A stretch of DNA of 64,000 nt from Priestia megaterium (GTDB lineage: Bacteria; Bacillota; Bacilli; Bacillales; Bacillaceae_H), in the NCBI RefSeq assembly GCF_009497655.1, contig NZ_CP023317.1:12501-76500 (forward strand), written 5' to 3'. Position 1 is the first letter of the stretch, and the number at the start of each line of letters is the position of its first letter. The notes under the pieces were generated by a model, which ran no database searches, had not been told where the DNA came from, and was given only the letters and a program-made list of their open reading frames with translations. Of the stretch, positions 45,180 through 53,793 are shown piece after piece. The position numbers were made by a program, and so were the translations under genes.

Positions 45180-46640
45180 ATGACAGGTAAAGTAACAGTT
45201 ATTGGTTTAGGAGCAGGCGATTTAGAGCAGCTACCCGTAGGCATCTATCGCTTGCTGCAGCAGGAAAAGCATATTTATATGCGCACAAAAGAACATCCTG
45301 TAATCAAAGAATTAGAAAGTGAAGGCTTGACGTACGTATCCTATGATGACGTATACGAATCTTATGATGGATTTGAAGAGGTATATGAACATATATCAAA
45401 TGATTTAATCGATAAAGCTTCAGTAGAAGAAGTGGTGTATGCCGTTCCCGGGCATCCTTTAGTGGCAGAACGTACGGTTCAATTACTTTTACAAAAAGGA
45501 AAAGAACGCAGCATTCCTGTTGAAATTAAAGGGGGACAAAGCTTCTTAGATCCAATTTTTGGCGCACTAAAGATCGATCCTATTGAAGGATTTCAGCTGC
45601 TAGACGGAACAGACTTAAAGCGAAGCGAAATAGAGTTAACGGGTCATGTTCTAATTGCTCAAGTGTACGATCAGTTCGTTGCTTCAGAGGTAAAACTAAC
45701 GCTGATGGAACACGTTCCTGATGATTACCTCGTTTACATTGTAACGGCAGCGGGAAGCAGTGAAGAAAAAATCCAGCCGGTCAAGCTGTATGAATTAGAT
45801 AGAGAAATGTCGCTCAATAACTTAACGACTATTTATGTCCCTCCAGTAGCGGACGAAACGGTTTTATACCATCAATTTGACTCATTCAGAAGGATTATTG
45901 CCACGCTCAGAGGGCCAAACGGATGTCCTTGGGATCAAAAACAAACGCATGAATCGCTCAAGCGCTATTTGCTAGAAGAGTCTTATGAGTTATTAGATGC
46001 AATTGACCGTCAAGATGACGATAATATGATTGAAGAGCTCGGTGATGTATTGCTGCAGGTATTGCTTCATGCACAAATCGGTGAAGATGAAGGAATGTTT
46101 TCAATTGATGACGTCATTCGCAGTGTTTCAGAGAAAATGGTAAGACGCCATCCGCATGTATTTGGGGAAGTGAGCGTGAATGATGCAGATGAGGTCTTAA
46201 AAAATTGGGATGAAATCAAAAAAGAAGAAAAAGGAGAGGAGCCTTCTTCTCTGTTAGCTTCTGTACCTGGGGCTATGCCTTCTTTAATGAAAGCGCACGG
46301 ATACCAAAAACAAGCTGCAAAAGTTGGTTTCGATTGGTCAGAAGTTGAACCTATGTGGGAAAAAGTACAGGAAGAACTTGCTGAATTCCAAGATGAAGTA
46401 CAGCATGCTGATAAAGAAAAAATGAGCGATGAATTTGGAGATATTTTATTTGCTTTAGTGAATATTGCAAGATTTTATAAAATCGACTCTGAAGCTGCAT
46501 TAGCTAAAACGAATACAAAATTTTTAAATCGATTTCAATATATTGAAGAAAAAGTGAGAGCTTCTGAAAAACCATTTGAATCTTTTTCGTTAAAAGAGTT
46601 AGATGAATTTTGGGAAGAAGCCAAAAAAACAGGTTTGTAA
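45180..46640 (+). CDS. yabN: Fused tetrapyrrole-methylase-like / MazG nucleotide pyrophosphohydrolase (YabN)
   Basis: This 486-residue two-domain protein has an N-terminal SAM-dependent methylase-like domain (VTVIGLGAGDLEQLP, residues 1-~215) and a C-terminal tandem MazG domain (LRGPNGCPWDQKQTHESLKRYLLEE, then EELGDVLLQVLLHAQ). MazG hydrolyses NTPs and dNTPs, probably aberrant ones; the role of the methylase-like half is unclear. The gene is 12 nt after yabM with gaaggtg. Confidence 0.94.
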   Translation: MTGKVTVIGLGAGDLEQLPVGIYRLLQQEKHIYMRTKEHPVIKELESEGLTYVSYDDVYESYDGFEEVYEHISNDLIDKASVEEVVYAVPGHPLVAERTVQLLLQKGKERSIPVEIKGGQSFLDPIFGALKIDPIEGFQLLDGTDLKRSEIELTGHVLIAQVYDQFVASEVKLTLMEHVPDDYLVYIVTAAGSSEEKIQPVKLYELDREMSLNNLTTIYVPPVADETVLYHQFDSFRRIIATLRGPNGCPWDQKQTHESLKRYLLEESYELLDAIDRQDDDNMIEELGDVLLQVLLHAQIGEDEGMFSIDDVIRSVSEKMVRRHPHVFGEVSVNDADEVLKNWDEIKKEEKGEEPSSLLASVPGAMPSLMKAHGYQKQAAKVGFDWSEVEPMWEKVQEELAEFQDEVQHADKEKMSDEFGDILFALVNIARFYKIDSEAALAKTNTKFLNRFQYIEEKVRASEKPFESFSLKELDEFWEEAKKTGL

Positions 46641-46660
46641 AACAGAAAGGTGAGGGAATT

Positions 46661-46927
46661 ATGAGGTTAGATAAATTTTTAAAAGTATCACGTTTAATTA
46701 AGCGCCGTACATTGGCAAAAGAAGTATCAGACAAGGGCCGTATTACGATTAATGGTATCGTTGCAAAAGCAAGCACAAATGTGAAAGTAGGAGATGAATT
46801 AGCCATCACATTTGGCACGAAGAAAATTACCGTTAAAATAGAGGCTCTTCAAGAAGCAGCTAAAAAAGAAGAAGCAGCTAATTTGTACTCAATTGTCAAA
46901 GAAGAGCGTATTTCATCTGAAGTATAA
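46661..46927 (+). CDS. rqcP: S4-domain ribosome-quality-control protein RqcP
   Basis: RqcP (YabO, Hsp15-like) binds 50S-peptidyl-tRNA complexes and helps RqcH add alanine tails to stalled chains. The 88-residue protein is almost one S4 domain: MRLDKFLKVSRLIKRRT and GRITINGIVAKASTNVKVGD. The start at 46661 after aaggtgagg is used; a longer frame overlaps the end of yabN. Confidence 0.94.
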   Translation: MRLDKFLKVSRLIKRRTLAKEVSDKGRITINGIVAKASTNVKVGDELAITFGTKKITVKIEALQEAAKKEEAANLYSIVKEERISSEV

Positions 46928-47026
46928 CTGATGAAGGCTTGTTCTAAATCACCTTTCTCATTCATATGTTTTAAACAACAGATAACAAGAGCGAATGCTC
47001 TTAATGAATGAGGTGGGGATGAAGAT

Positions 47027-47332
47027 ATGAGCCAATTTTATGAAACAAGCAATTCAAACAAAGACCATACTCCAAATCATGATTTAGTGATGAAGGGTCG
47101 GCGTCTCTTAGATATCACGGGTGTGAAGCAGGTAGAGAGCTTTGACAATGAGGAATTTTTACTTGAAACAGTGATGGGTTTCTTGTCAGTTAGAGGGCAA
47201 AATCTGCAAATGAAAAATTTAGACGTTGATCAAGGAATTGTATCGATAAAAGGAAAAATCTTTGATATAGTTTACTTAGATGAGAACCAATCGGAGAAGG
47301 CTAAAGGATTCTTTAGTAAGTTGTTTCGATGA
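47027..47332 (+). CDS. yabP: Sporulation protein YabP
   Basis: YabP is a 101-residue mother-cell protein needed for normal sporulation in B. subtilis, in the YabP/YqfC family. The segments GRRLLDITGVKQVESFDNEEF and VSIKGKIFDIVYLDE identify it. A gaggtgggg site precedes the ATG. Its ATGA overlap with yabQ couples the two. An upstream SigE promoter is expected; CATATGTTTT near 46965 is only a weak match. Confidence 0.92.
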   Translation: MSQFYETSNSNKDHTPNHDLVMKGRRLLDITGVKQVESFDNEEFLLETVMGFLSVRGQNLQMKNLDVDQGIVSIKGKIFDIVYLDENQSEKAKGFFSKLFR

Positions 47333-47952
47333 GTTTAAACATTCAGCTCTATACAATGCTTGCGATGGTATCGTTGGGAAGCGGTTTAGGTGCTTCTCTC
47401 GATACTTATCGTTACTTTGTTAATCGCTCTAAATCACGCCCATGGTTCGTATTTGTAAATGACGTATTGTTTTGGATGGTGCAAGCTCTTCTCATTTTTT
47501 ATGTGTTGTTTTTAGTGAATGAAGGAGAACTGCGTTTGTATGCGTTTCTTGCTTTGTTTTGCGGCTTTGCCGCGTATCAAAGCTTATTTCAATCACTGTA
47601 TTTAAAAGTATTAACATTTACTGTCTCGAGCGTATTAAGTTTATATCGAGGTGTTTTAACGCTTAGTAATATTTTTTTGGTCAAGCCTATCCGCTTCTTT
47701 ATTCATATTCTACTTGTAGTCGCTTTAGGGATCTACCGAGCTGTTCATAAGCTGCTCGTATTCTGTCTAAAGCTTATTTACTTACCGACTAGGTGGGTTC
47801 TTTTCGTATTTTGGAGAATGATGCCTAAACCTGTAAAACGATTTTTACATATGGGTTTTCGGTATATAGAAGGAATTTACAATCGTGCAAAGAATATGAT
47901 AATGAGAGTCGTTGCATGGGTGAACACTTTAAAAAACAAGGGGGACGACTAA
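47329..47952 (+). CDS. yabQ: Spore cortex biosynthesis protein YabQ
   Basis: YabQ is required for cortex formation and sits in forespore membranes. The 207-residue protein has five hydrophobic segments (about 7-25, 38-60, 66-84, 88-105, 120-145) and a basic tail. It overlaps yabP by four nucleotides and ends four nucleotides before divIC. Confidence 0.92.
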   Translation: MSLNIQLYTMLAMVSLGSGLGASLDTYRYFVNRSKSRPWFVFVNDVLFWMVQALLIFYVLFLVNEGELRLYAFLALFCGFAAYQSLFQSLYLKVLTFTVSSVLSLYRGVLTLSNIFLVKPIRFFIHILLVVALGIYRAVHKLLVFCLKLIYLPTRWVLFVFWRMMPKPVKRFLHMGFRYIEGIYNRAKNMIMRVVAWVNTLKNKGDD

Positions 47953-47956
47953 TTCA

Positions 47957-48328
47957 ATGAGTGCGGTACGAAAAAAAAAGGTCGCGAAGTTAAATACTGA
48001 TTATAGCCATAAACAAGAACAAATTAAACAAAATACAGATCGAAAGCGTATCGGTTTAATTAGGCGTTTGACTGTTTTCGGAGTGTTGGCCTTAATCATT
48101 GGTGGATTGATGGTATCAGCTTTAATTACGCAAACCTCAGCTATTGAGAACAAAAAAGCTGAGAAGGTAAAATTAGAACAGCAGCTGACAAAATTACAAA
48201 GCAAGCAAAAACAGTTAAAAGGTGAAATCGTCAAGTTGAATGACGATGATTATATTAAAAAGATTGCCCGGAGAGATTATTTTTTATCAGAAGACGGGGA
48301 AATTATCTTTAATGTAAAAAAAGACTAA
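47957..48328 (+). CDS. divIC: Cell division protein DivIC
   Basis: DivIC forms the septal FtsQ/L/B-like complex with FtsL and DivIB. The 123-residue bitopic protein has a basic cytoplasmic N-terminus, one membrane segment (about 36-56) and an extracellular coiled coil (about 58-95, ENKKAEKVKLEQQLTKLQ). Placement in a sporulation cluster is as in B. subtilis; a vegetative promoter within or before the cluster is expected. Confidence 0.95.
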   Translation: MSAVRKKKVAKLNTDYSHKQEQIKQNTDRKRIGLIRRLTVFGVLALIIGGLMVSALITQTSAIENKKAEKVKLEQQLTKLQSKQKQLKGEIVKLNDDDYIKKIARRDYFLSEDGEIIFNVKKD

Positions 48329-48340
48329 ACGTATGGTTCG

Positions 48341-48370
48341 TTGACAGTGTATTTTTGCTTTTTGTATAAT
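48341..48370 (+). promoter_or_regulatory. SigA promoter of yabR
   Basis: Perfect TTGACA at 48341 and TATAAT at 48365 are 18 nt apart, 46 nt before the start codon. Confidence 0.8.
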
Positions 48371-48416
48371 ATAATAAATTGATTTCTTTTATCATTTAAG
48401 GAGGAGCATTTTTTTT

Positions 48417-48884
48417 ATGTCAATCGAAGTAGGCAGCAAGTTACAGGGAAAGGTAACAGGTATTACGAACTTTGGAGCTTTTGTTGAGTTACCAGGAGGT
48501 TCAACAGGCTTGGTTCATATCAGTGAAGTAGCTGATAATTACGTAAAGGACATTAACGACCATTTAAAAGTGGGCGACGAAGTTGAAGTCAAAGTAATTA
48601 ACGTTGAGAAAGATGGTAAAATTGGTCTTTCAATTAAGAAAGCGGTAGACAAACCAGAACGTCCAGAAAGACCAGAGCGTCCTGCAAGAGCGCCACGCTC
48701 AGACCGTCCACGTGATTCACGCCCACAACGTAATAACAATCGTGGTGGCGGTAATGATTTCCGTACAAAAGAAACATTCGAACAAAAAATGAATCGTTTC
48801 TTAAAAGACAGTGAAGAACGTTTATCTTCCCTAAAACGCCATACCGAATCAAAACGCGGTGGACGCGGTGCAAAACGCGGTTAA
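48417..48884 (+). CDS. yabR: S1-domain RNA-binding protein YabR
   Basis: This is a 155-residue protein with an N-terminal S1 OB-fold (about 1-75, GSKLQGKVTGITNFGAFVELPGG) and a highly basic Arg/Pro/Gly tail with an ERPERPERP tract. Homologues (YabR, CvfD) bind RNA or ribosomes and affect stress and virulence. It is longer than the ~128-residue B. subtilis protein I recall, through the tail. A taaggagg site precedes the ATG. Confidence 0.92.
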   Translation: MSIEVGSKLQGKVTGITNFGAFVELPGGSTGLVHISEVADNYVKDINDHLKVGDEVEVKVINVEKDGKIGLSIKKAVDKPERPERPERPARAPRSDRPRDSRPQRNNNRGGGNDFRTKETFEQKMNRFLKDSEERLSSLKRHTESKRGGRGAKRG

Positions 48885-48919
48885 CTTGCTGCTTATATCA
48901 AATAGATAGCGAGTTTTTG

Positions 48920-48955
48920 GAAAGTACCTTTTATCTAAAAGGTGCTTTTTTTATA
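48920..48955 (+). terminator. Intrinsic terminator after yabR
   Basis: The stem aagtaccttt / aaaggtgctt around tatct is followed by ttttttat. Confidence 0.85.
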
Positions 48956-48970
48956 TGTAAAAAAGAGTAG

Positions 48971-49004
48971 AAAAAAAGCATGTACTTGTTGTACATGCTT
49001 TTTG
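48971..49004 (-). terminator. Terminator of the tRNA-Met/tRNA-Glu unit
   Basis: The stem aaaagcatgtac / gtacatgctttt around a ttgtt loop has tracts in both directions and lies directly 3' of tRNA-Glu on the minus strand. Confidence 0.87.
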
Positions 49005-49005
49005 A

Positions 49006-49077
49006 TGACCCGTACGGGATTCGAACCCGTGTTACCGCCGTGAAAGGGCGGTGTCTTAACCGCTTGACCAACGGGCC
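49006..49077 (-). tRNA. tRNA-Glu (anticodon TTC)
   Basis: Read on the minus strand it starts ggcccgttggtcaagcgg, has anticodon loop ctttcac (TTC) and T-loop gttcgaatc, and ends with acceptor acgggtc plus discriminator A. CCA is not encoded. It follows tRNA-Met by ten nucleotides. Confidence 0.97.
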
Positions 49078-49087
49078 GTTATTCGAG

Positions 49088-49161
49088 TAGCGGCGGAGGG
49101 GATCGAACCCCCGACCTCACGGGTATGAACCGTACGCTCTAGCCAGCTGAGCTACACCGCC
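49088..49161 (-). tRNA. tRNA-Met, elongator (anticodon CAT)
   Basis: Read on the minus strand it starts ggcggtgtagctcagctgg with loop ttcatac (CAT). The G1-U72 type acceptor and the D-arm gctcagctggctagagc are those of the Bacillus elongator, not the initiator, which begins cgcggggtgg. CCA is not encoded. Confidence 0.95.
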
Positions 49162-49186
49162 ATTATACGTTCTCTAAAAGACATTT

Positions 49187-49218
49187 ATAATAATATAAAA
49201 AAGCAGGGTTATTGTCAA
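49187..49218 (-). promoter_or_regulatory. Promoter of the tRNA-Met/tRNA-Glu unit
   Basis: On the minus strand a perfect TTGACA (49218-49213) is followed by overlapping TATA-rich hexamers (TATATT at 49197-49192 or TATTAT at 49192-49187); the exact -10 cannot be fixed. Confidence 0.6.
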
Positions 49219-49373
49219 TAACTTTTTTGTTATTTTTATAGACTTTTATTTGCTTTTAAAAAAGAATGATGAGCATAGGCTTTCTCTGGGGCGAACAGTA
49301 TCTCTCATATTTTTTAAATCTCCATGTAAGATTGTACATCTTTTTGTATAGTTTTCAATATAATACTAGAAAA

Positions 49374-49440
49374 TAGTCGAACGATTATAGGTATTTTGCT
49401 AGTCCGTTTGACAAAATTTCACCTTTCGCCGCGATATAAT
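49374..49440 (+). promoter_or_regulatory. Spo0A-activated SigA promoter of spoIIE
   Basis: TTGACA at 49408 and TATAAT at 49435 are separated by 21 nt. This long spacing is known for spoIIE and spoIIG, where Spo0A-P compensates. A 0A-like box TAGTCGAA lies at 49374-49381, and the minus strand across the -35 reads TTTGTCAAA, another 0A-like box. Confidence 0.85.
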
Positions 49441-49473
49441 AACGAATAAGTATAATTAGCGGGTGGTGGGAGA

Positions 49474-51951
49474 ATGCAAAAGACGGAAAGAGATTTTGCA
49501 AGTCCAACAACAGAGGCGGTATTTAACCGAACTAGATTAGAAATGTCCCGTGTATTTACAAAGGCGGGTATGAAAACGGAAAAGGTGTTATTTCAATGGG
49601 GATTATTGCTGCTAGTCGTAGGTTTCTTATTAGGACGAGCGTTAATTTTAATGAAAATCATGCCATTTGCTTTGCCATTCTTTGCAGCCGTAATGGCTAT
49701 AAAGAAAGAAAAAGCACCGTTAGCAAGTTTAGCCGTATTGGCAGGGGCATTTAGTGTTTCTATTCAAAATGGAGGTACCGTATTTGCTACACTATTTGTT
49801 TTCTTACTAATTCATCGATTTAGCGGCATACTGACAATGGATCCGTTAAAGAAACTGCCGTTCACTGTATTTAGCGCGATGTTACTTACAAAACTAACTA
49901 TTTTTTATGTGTTTACCAAGGAATTCACCATGTATGATTTTACATTTGTGGCAGTAGAAGCAGGGTTGAGCTTTATCTTAACAATGATTTTCCTACAAAG
50001 CGTGCCTTTAATTTCATATCGAAAGCGAAAACAATCATTAAAAACAGAAGAAGTGATTTCTCTTATTATTTTGTTGGCATCTGTTATGACAGGGACAATA
50101 GGGTGGATGATTTACGGCCTTTCGGCTGAACATATATTATCTCGTTACTTAGTACTAGTTTTTGCGTTTGTATCTGGCCCTACGATAGGAGCTACGGTCG
50201 GGGTCGTAACCGGTTTAATTTTAAGTTTCGCGAATGTTTCTAGTTTGTACGAAATGAGTTTACTCGCTTTTTCTGGCTTGCTTGGAGGACTTTTAAAAGA
50301 CGGTAAAAAGCTAGGGGCAGCTCTAGGGCTGGTTGTTGGTTCATTGCTAATTGGCCTATATGCTCAGGCAGATCAAGGATTGACGACTAATTTGTATGAA
50401 TCACTGACGGCCGTTGTCCTATTTTTATTAACCCCATCTTTTGTTTTGAAAAACTTAAGTAAACTAGTACCAGGGACATCTGAAAATATGCTTGAACAAC
50501 AGCAGTACGTGCGTAAGATCCGAGATGTAACAGCAAATCGCGTAGAACAGTTTTCAAATGTTTTTCAAGCACTTTCCAAAAGCTTTACGCAAAATGGATT
50601 TTACGATGAAAAGCCAAGCGCTGATAAAGAAGTTGATTATTTCTTAAGCAGCGTTACCGAAAGGACGTGCCAATTTTGTTTTAAAAAAGAACAATGCTGG
50701 GCACAGCAGTTTGATACAACCTATGAATATATGAAGGAAATTATGCTTGAAGTTGATAATGGCACTCTTGAACAAAATCCAAGGCTAATTCGAGAAATGG
50801 ACAAACATTGCGTGAAATCGAAAAAAGTCATCGATGTGATTGAGCATGAACTTACGTATTTTAAAGCCAATCAGCACTTAAAAGCACAAATTCAAGAAAG
50901 TAGAAGGATTGTAGCAGAACAGCTTCACGGTGTCTCTGAAGTCATGGGGAATTTTGCAAAAGAAATTAAGCGAGAGCGCGAAAATTTAAATGTACAAGAA
51001 GAACAGATTTTAGAAGCTCTTCGTAACTTTGGGATGGAAATCAATCAAATTGAAATTTATAGCTTAGAACCTGGAAATGTAGATATTGAAATGTGGGTGC
51101 CATATTGTCACGGAAGAGGAGAATGCGAGAAAATTATTGCGCCAATGCTTACGGATATTTTAGGTGAAAGTATTGTAGTAAAGAACGAAGAATGTGCTAA
51201 ATATCCTCAAGGCTATTGCCACGTTTCGTTTGGCTGTACAAAAGCATACGTTGTTGATACAGGCGTAGCACATGCTGCTAAAGGCGGAGGGTTTGTATCC
51301 GGTGACAGCTATTCCATGATTGAGCTAAACGCCGGTAAATATGCACTAGCTATTAGTGATGGCATGGGAAATGGAGAGCGTGCCCACTATGAAAGCAGCG
51401 AAACGCTTCAGCTGTTAAAACAAATTTTACAAACAGGAATAGAAGAGACAATTGCAATTAAATCGATTAACTCTATTTTATCCCTGCGTACAAACGATGA
51501 GATCTTTTCGACCTTAGATTTAGCGATGATTGATTTACAAGATGCCAATGTAAACTTCTTGAAAATCGGTTCTACGCCAAGCTTCATCAAACGCGGAGAT
51601 AAGGTTATTAAAATACAGGCAAGCAATTTGCCAATGGGCATTATTGAAGAATTTGAAGTGGATGTTGTGAATGAACAAATGAAGGCGGAAGACTTGTTAA
51701 TTATGATGAGTGACGGTGTATTTGAAGGACCGAAACACGTTGAGAACTACGAAATGTGGATGAAGCGAAAAATTGGCGAGCTTCAAACAAACGATCCACA
51801 AGAAATTGCAGACTTAATTATGGAAGAAGTTATTCGAACAAAATCAGGTTTAATTGAAGATGATATGACGGTAGTTGTGGCAAAACTTCAGCACAATACC
51901 CCGAAATGGTCATCGATTCCTTCTTACGCTTATCGTAAAAAAGCACAATAG
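49474..51951 (+). CDS. spoIIE: Stage II sporulation protein E, PP2C-type phosphatase
   Basis: SpoIIE dephosphorylates SpoIIAA at the polar septum to release SigF and also affects FtsZ. The 825-residue protein has about ten membrane segments in residues 35-335, a central FtsZ-interaction region, and a C-terminal PP2C domain from about residue 590 with the metal ligands in AISDGMGNGERA and MMSDGVFEG. A gggtggtggg site precedes the ATG. It has its own promoter and is followed by a hairpin before yabS. Confidence 0.98.
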   Translation: MQKTERDFASPTTEAVFNRTRLEMSRVFTKAGMKTEKVLFQWGLLLLVVGFLLGRALILMKIMPFALPFFAAVMAIKKEKAPLASLAVLAGAFSVSIQNGGTVFATLFVFLLIHRFSGILTMDPLKKLPFTVFSAMLLTKLTIFYVFTKEFTMYDFTFVAVEAGLSFILTMIFLQSVPLISYRKRKQSLKTEEVISLIILLASVMTGTIGWMIYGLSAEHILSRYLVLVFAFVSGPTIGATVGVVTGLILSFANVSSLYEMSLLAFSGLLGGLLKDGKKLGAALGLVVGSLLIGLYAQADQGLTTNLYESLTAVVLFLLTPSFVLKNLSKLVPGTSENMLEQQQYVRKIRDVTANRVEQFSNVFQALSKSFTQNGFYDEKPSADKEVDYFLSSVTERTCQFCFKKEQCWAQQFDTTYEYMKEIMLEVDNGTLEQNPRLIREMDKHCVKSKKVIDVIEHELTYFKANQHLKAQIQESRRIVAEQLHGVSEVMGNFAKEIKRERENLNVQEEQILEALRNFGMEINQIEIYSLEPGNVDIEMWVPYCHGRGECEKIIAPMLTDILGESIVVKNEECAKYPQGYCHVSFGCTKAYVVDTGVAHAAKGGGFVSGDSYSMIELNAGKYALAISDGMGNGERAHYESSETLQLLKQILQTGIEETIAIKSINSILSLRTNDEIFSTLDLAMIDLQDANVNFLKIGSTPSFIKRGDKVIKIQASNLPMGIIEEFEVDVVNEQMKAEDLLIMMSDGVFEGPKHVENYEMWMKRKIGELQTNDPQEIADLIMEEVIRTKSGLIEDDMTVVVAKLQHNTPKWSSIPSYAYRKKAQ

Positions 51952-51970
51952 TTAGATAGAAGTATATTTT

Positions 51971-52022
51971 ATCTCCTCCTCGTCTATCATGTTAATACTG
52001 ATAATGAGGAGGGGATTTTTTT
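51971..52022 (+). terminator. Hairpin after spoIIE; also covers the yabS ribosome-binding site
   Basis: The 11-nt arms atctcctcctc (51971-51981) and gaggaggggat (52006-52016) pair with one G-U, with an inner tatca/tgata stem, and are followed by ttttttt that runs to the yabS ATG at 52023. It looks like the spoIIE terminator, but its 3' arm is the yabS Shine-Dalgarno sequence. Confidence 0.8.
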
Positions 52023-52763
52023 ATGAAAAAAGGTACATTGAAACAGATGTTGGTCATTACGGACGGTGGTTCAAATACAGGTGAAGATCCGGTAGCAATG
52101 GCTGCACTAGCTAAAGAACAAGGAATTAGTGTAAACGTTATTGGTGTGATGGAAGAGGATACAATTGATGAGCAAAGCACGAATGAAATAGAAGGCATTG
52201 CCATGTCAGGCGGTGGCGTGAGTCAAATTGTTTACGTAAAACAGCTGTCTCAAACTGTTCAAATGGTTACAAGGCAGGCAATGACGCAAACACTTCAAGG
52301 CGTTGTAAATAAAGAACTTCAGCAAATTCTAGGTTCCTCTAATTCAAGATTAGAAGAGTTATCTCCTGAGAAGCGAGGAGAAATCATGGAAGTGGTTGAT
52401 GAACTTGGGGAAACGGTTGACTTAGAGATTCTTATTTTAGTTGACATGAGCGGAAGTATGAAAAATAAGCTCCCTACTGTAAAGGAGTCGCTGTTAGATT
52501 TATCGTTAAGCTTGAATGCTCGCATGGGGCACAATCAATTTTCAATCTTTTTATTTCCTGGGAAAAAGAAAGATGTAGAGAAGCTAATGGACTGGAATCC
52601 AAGATTAGAGTCGCTTTCAACGATTTTCCCAAAACTAACAGCAGGAGGTATTACGCCTACTGGACCGGCTATCAAAGAGGCTACTCATTATTTCACCAAA
52701 AAGCGCTCATTGAGAGGGTTGTTAAAAAATAATGAACAATACATTGAAGAATCAGGTATGTAA
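52023..52763 (+). CDS. yabS: VWA-domain protein YabS
   Basis: This is a 246-residue protein with a von Willebrand A domain; the MIDAS-type DMSGSM motif is near residue 140 and an earlier ITDGGSNTGED lies near residue 12. Function is unknown. In B. subtilis yabS is a sporulation-time neighbour of spoIIE and the kinase yabT. It overlaps yabT by 32 nt. Its ribosome-binding site lies inside a terminator-like hairpin. Confidence 0.9.
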   Translation: MKKGTLKQMLVITDGGSNTGEDPVAMAALAKEQGISVNVIGVMEEDTIDEQSTNEIEGIAMSGGGVSQIVYVKQLSQTVQMVTRQAMTQTLQGVVNKELQQILGSSNSRLEELSPEKRGEIMEVVDELGETVDLEILILVDMSGSMKNKLPTVKESLLDLSLSLNARMGHNQFSIFLFPGKKKDVEKLMDWNPRLESLSTIFPKLTAGGITPTGPAIKEATHYFTKKRSLRGLLKNNEQYIEESGM

Positions 52764-53697
52764 CCTATCTCCGGGAACAGAAATTCAAGGGAAATGGCAT
52801 CACGTCCATTATAAAATTCTTGAGAAATTAGGCGTGGGAGCAACTGGAGTTGTCTACTTAGTCCAATTAGTAAACGGAACGCTAGCGGCGTTAAAAATAA
52901 GCTTTTCCAACATGTCCGTTACAGCAGAAGTGAATGTATTAAAAAAGTTGTCTCAAGTCAAAGACAAAGTGCTAGGACCGCGTTTACTTGATGTAGATGA
53001 TTGGAGCTATGGTTCTCACGCTCTTTCTTTCTATGTAATGGAGTATGTGAAAGGGCAGCCTCTCCTTTCTTTTATCTCAACAAGAGGGACAGAATGGTTG
53101 CAAGTGTTTGCAAGTCAGCTCTTAACAGACTTAGAAAACCTTCATGAAGAAGGGTGGGTATTTGGCGATTTAAAACCCGAAAACCTGGTCGTAACATCTA
53201 ACCCCGTAAAAGTTCGATGGATCGACGTGGGAGGAACAACTCTGCAAGGGCGGTCAATAAAAGAATTTACCGACTTTTATGATCGAGCGCACTGGGGGCT
53301 TGGCTCCCGAAAAGCAGAACCGACCTATGATTTGTTTGCCGTATCTATGGTTTTGATTCACGCGGCTTATGGCAAGCGAATTAATAAAACAGACAAACCG
53401 GCTGAACAATTAAAACAATTTATATTAACAACAAAGCAGTTGGAACCTTTCGGAGACGTTTTGTATCAAGCGGTTACGGGAAAGTATAAGTCAGCTAAAG
53501 AAATGAAAACAGAGGTGTTATCGGTCGAAAAAAGAAGAGGGGCAAAAAGTAGAGGAACAAAGCCTCAAAACGTTCGTCAACCGTCTGCCCCTCGTGTTAA
53601 AGTAAAGAAGAAGCGTTCTCACGTGTTAGAGACGCTACTACTTTGTACGTCTGTAATGTTGATTTATATTTTGTATCTATTTATTCAAGTGCTATAA
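52732..53697 (+). CDS. yabT: Eukaryotic-type serine/threonine kinase YabT
   Basis: YabT is a membrane-anchored, DNA-sensing kinase active in sporulation and targeting RecA and AbrB in B. subtilis. The 321-residue protein has the Gly loop LGVGATGVVYL near residue 35, the catalytic loop FGDLKPENLVV near residue 143, and IDVGGT where most kinases have DFG. A basic Lys/Arg/Pro region (about 255-298) and a single C-terminal membrane segment (about 299-320) follow. ATG at 52732 lies within the end of yabS; the upstream gagaggg site is rather distant. Confidence 0.92.
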   Translation: MNNTLKNQVCNLSPGTEIQGKWHHVHYKILEKLGVGATGVVYLVQLVNGTLAALKISFSNMSVTAEVNVLKKLSQVKDKVLGPRLLDVDDWSYGSHALSFYVMEYVKGQPLLSFISTRGTEWLQVFASQLLTDLENLHEEGWVFGDLKPENLVVTSNPVKVRWIDVGGTTLQGRSIKEFTDFYDRAHWGLGSRKAEPTYDLFAVSMVLIHAAYGKRINKTDKPAEQLKQFILTTKQLEPFGDVLYQAVTGKYKSAKEMKTEVLSVEKRRGAKSRGTKPQNVRQPSAPRVKVKKKRSHVLETLLLCTSVMLIYILYLFIQVL

Positions 53698-53793
53698 AGT
53701 TTGGAGAAATTGTGAAACTTTCCTTATAGTCATTCGTATAAAGTAAATTAATGATACATTATTGCGTGTACATTATAAGGATGAGTCATTCCT

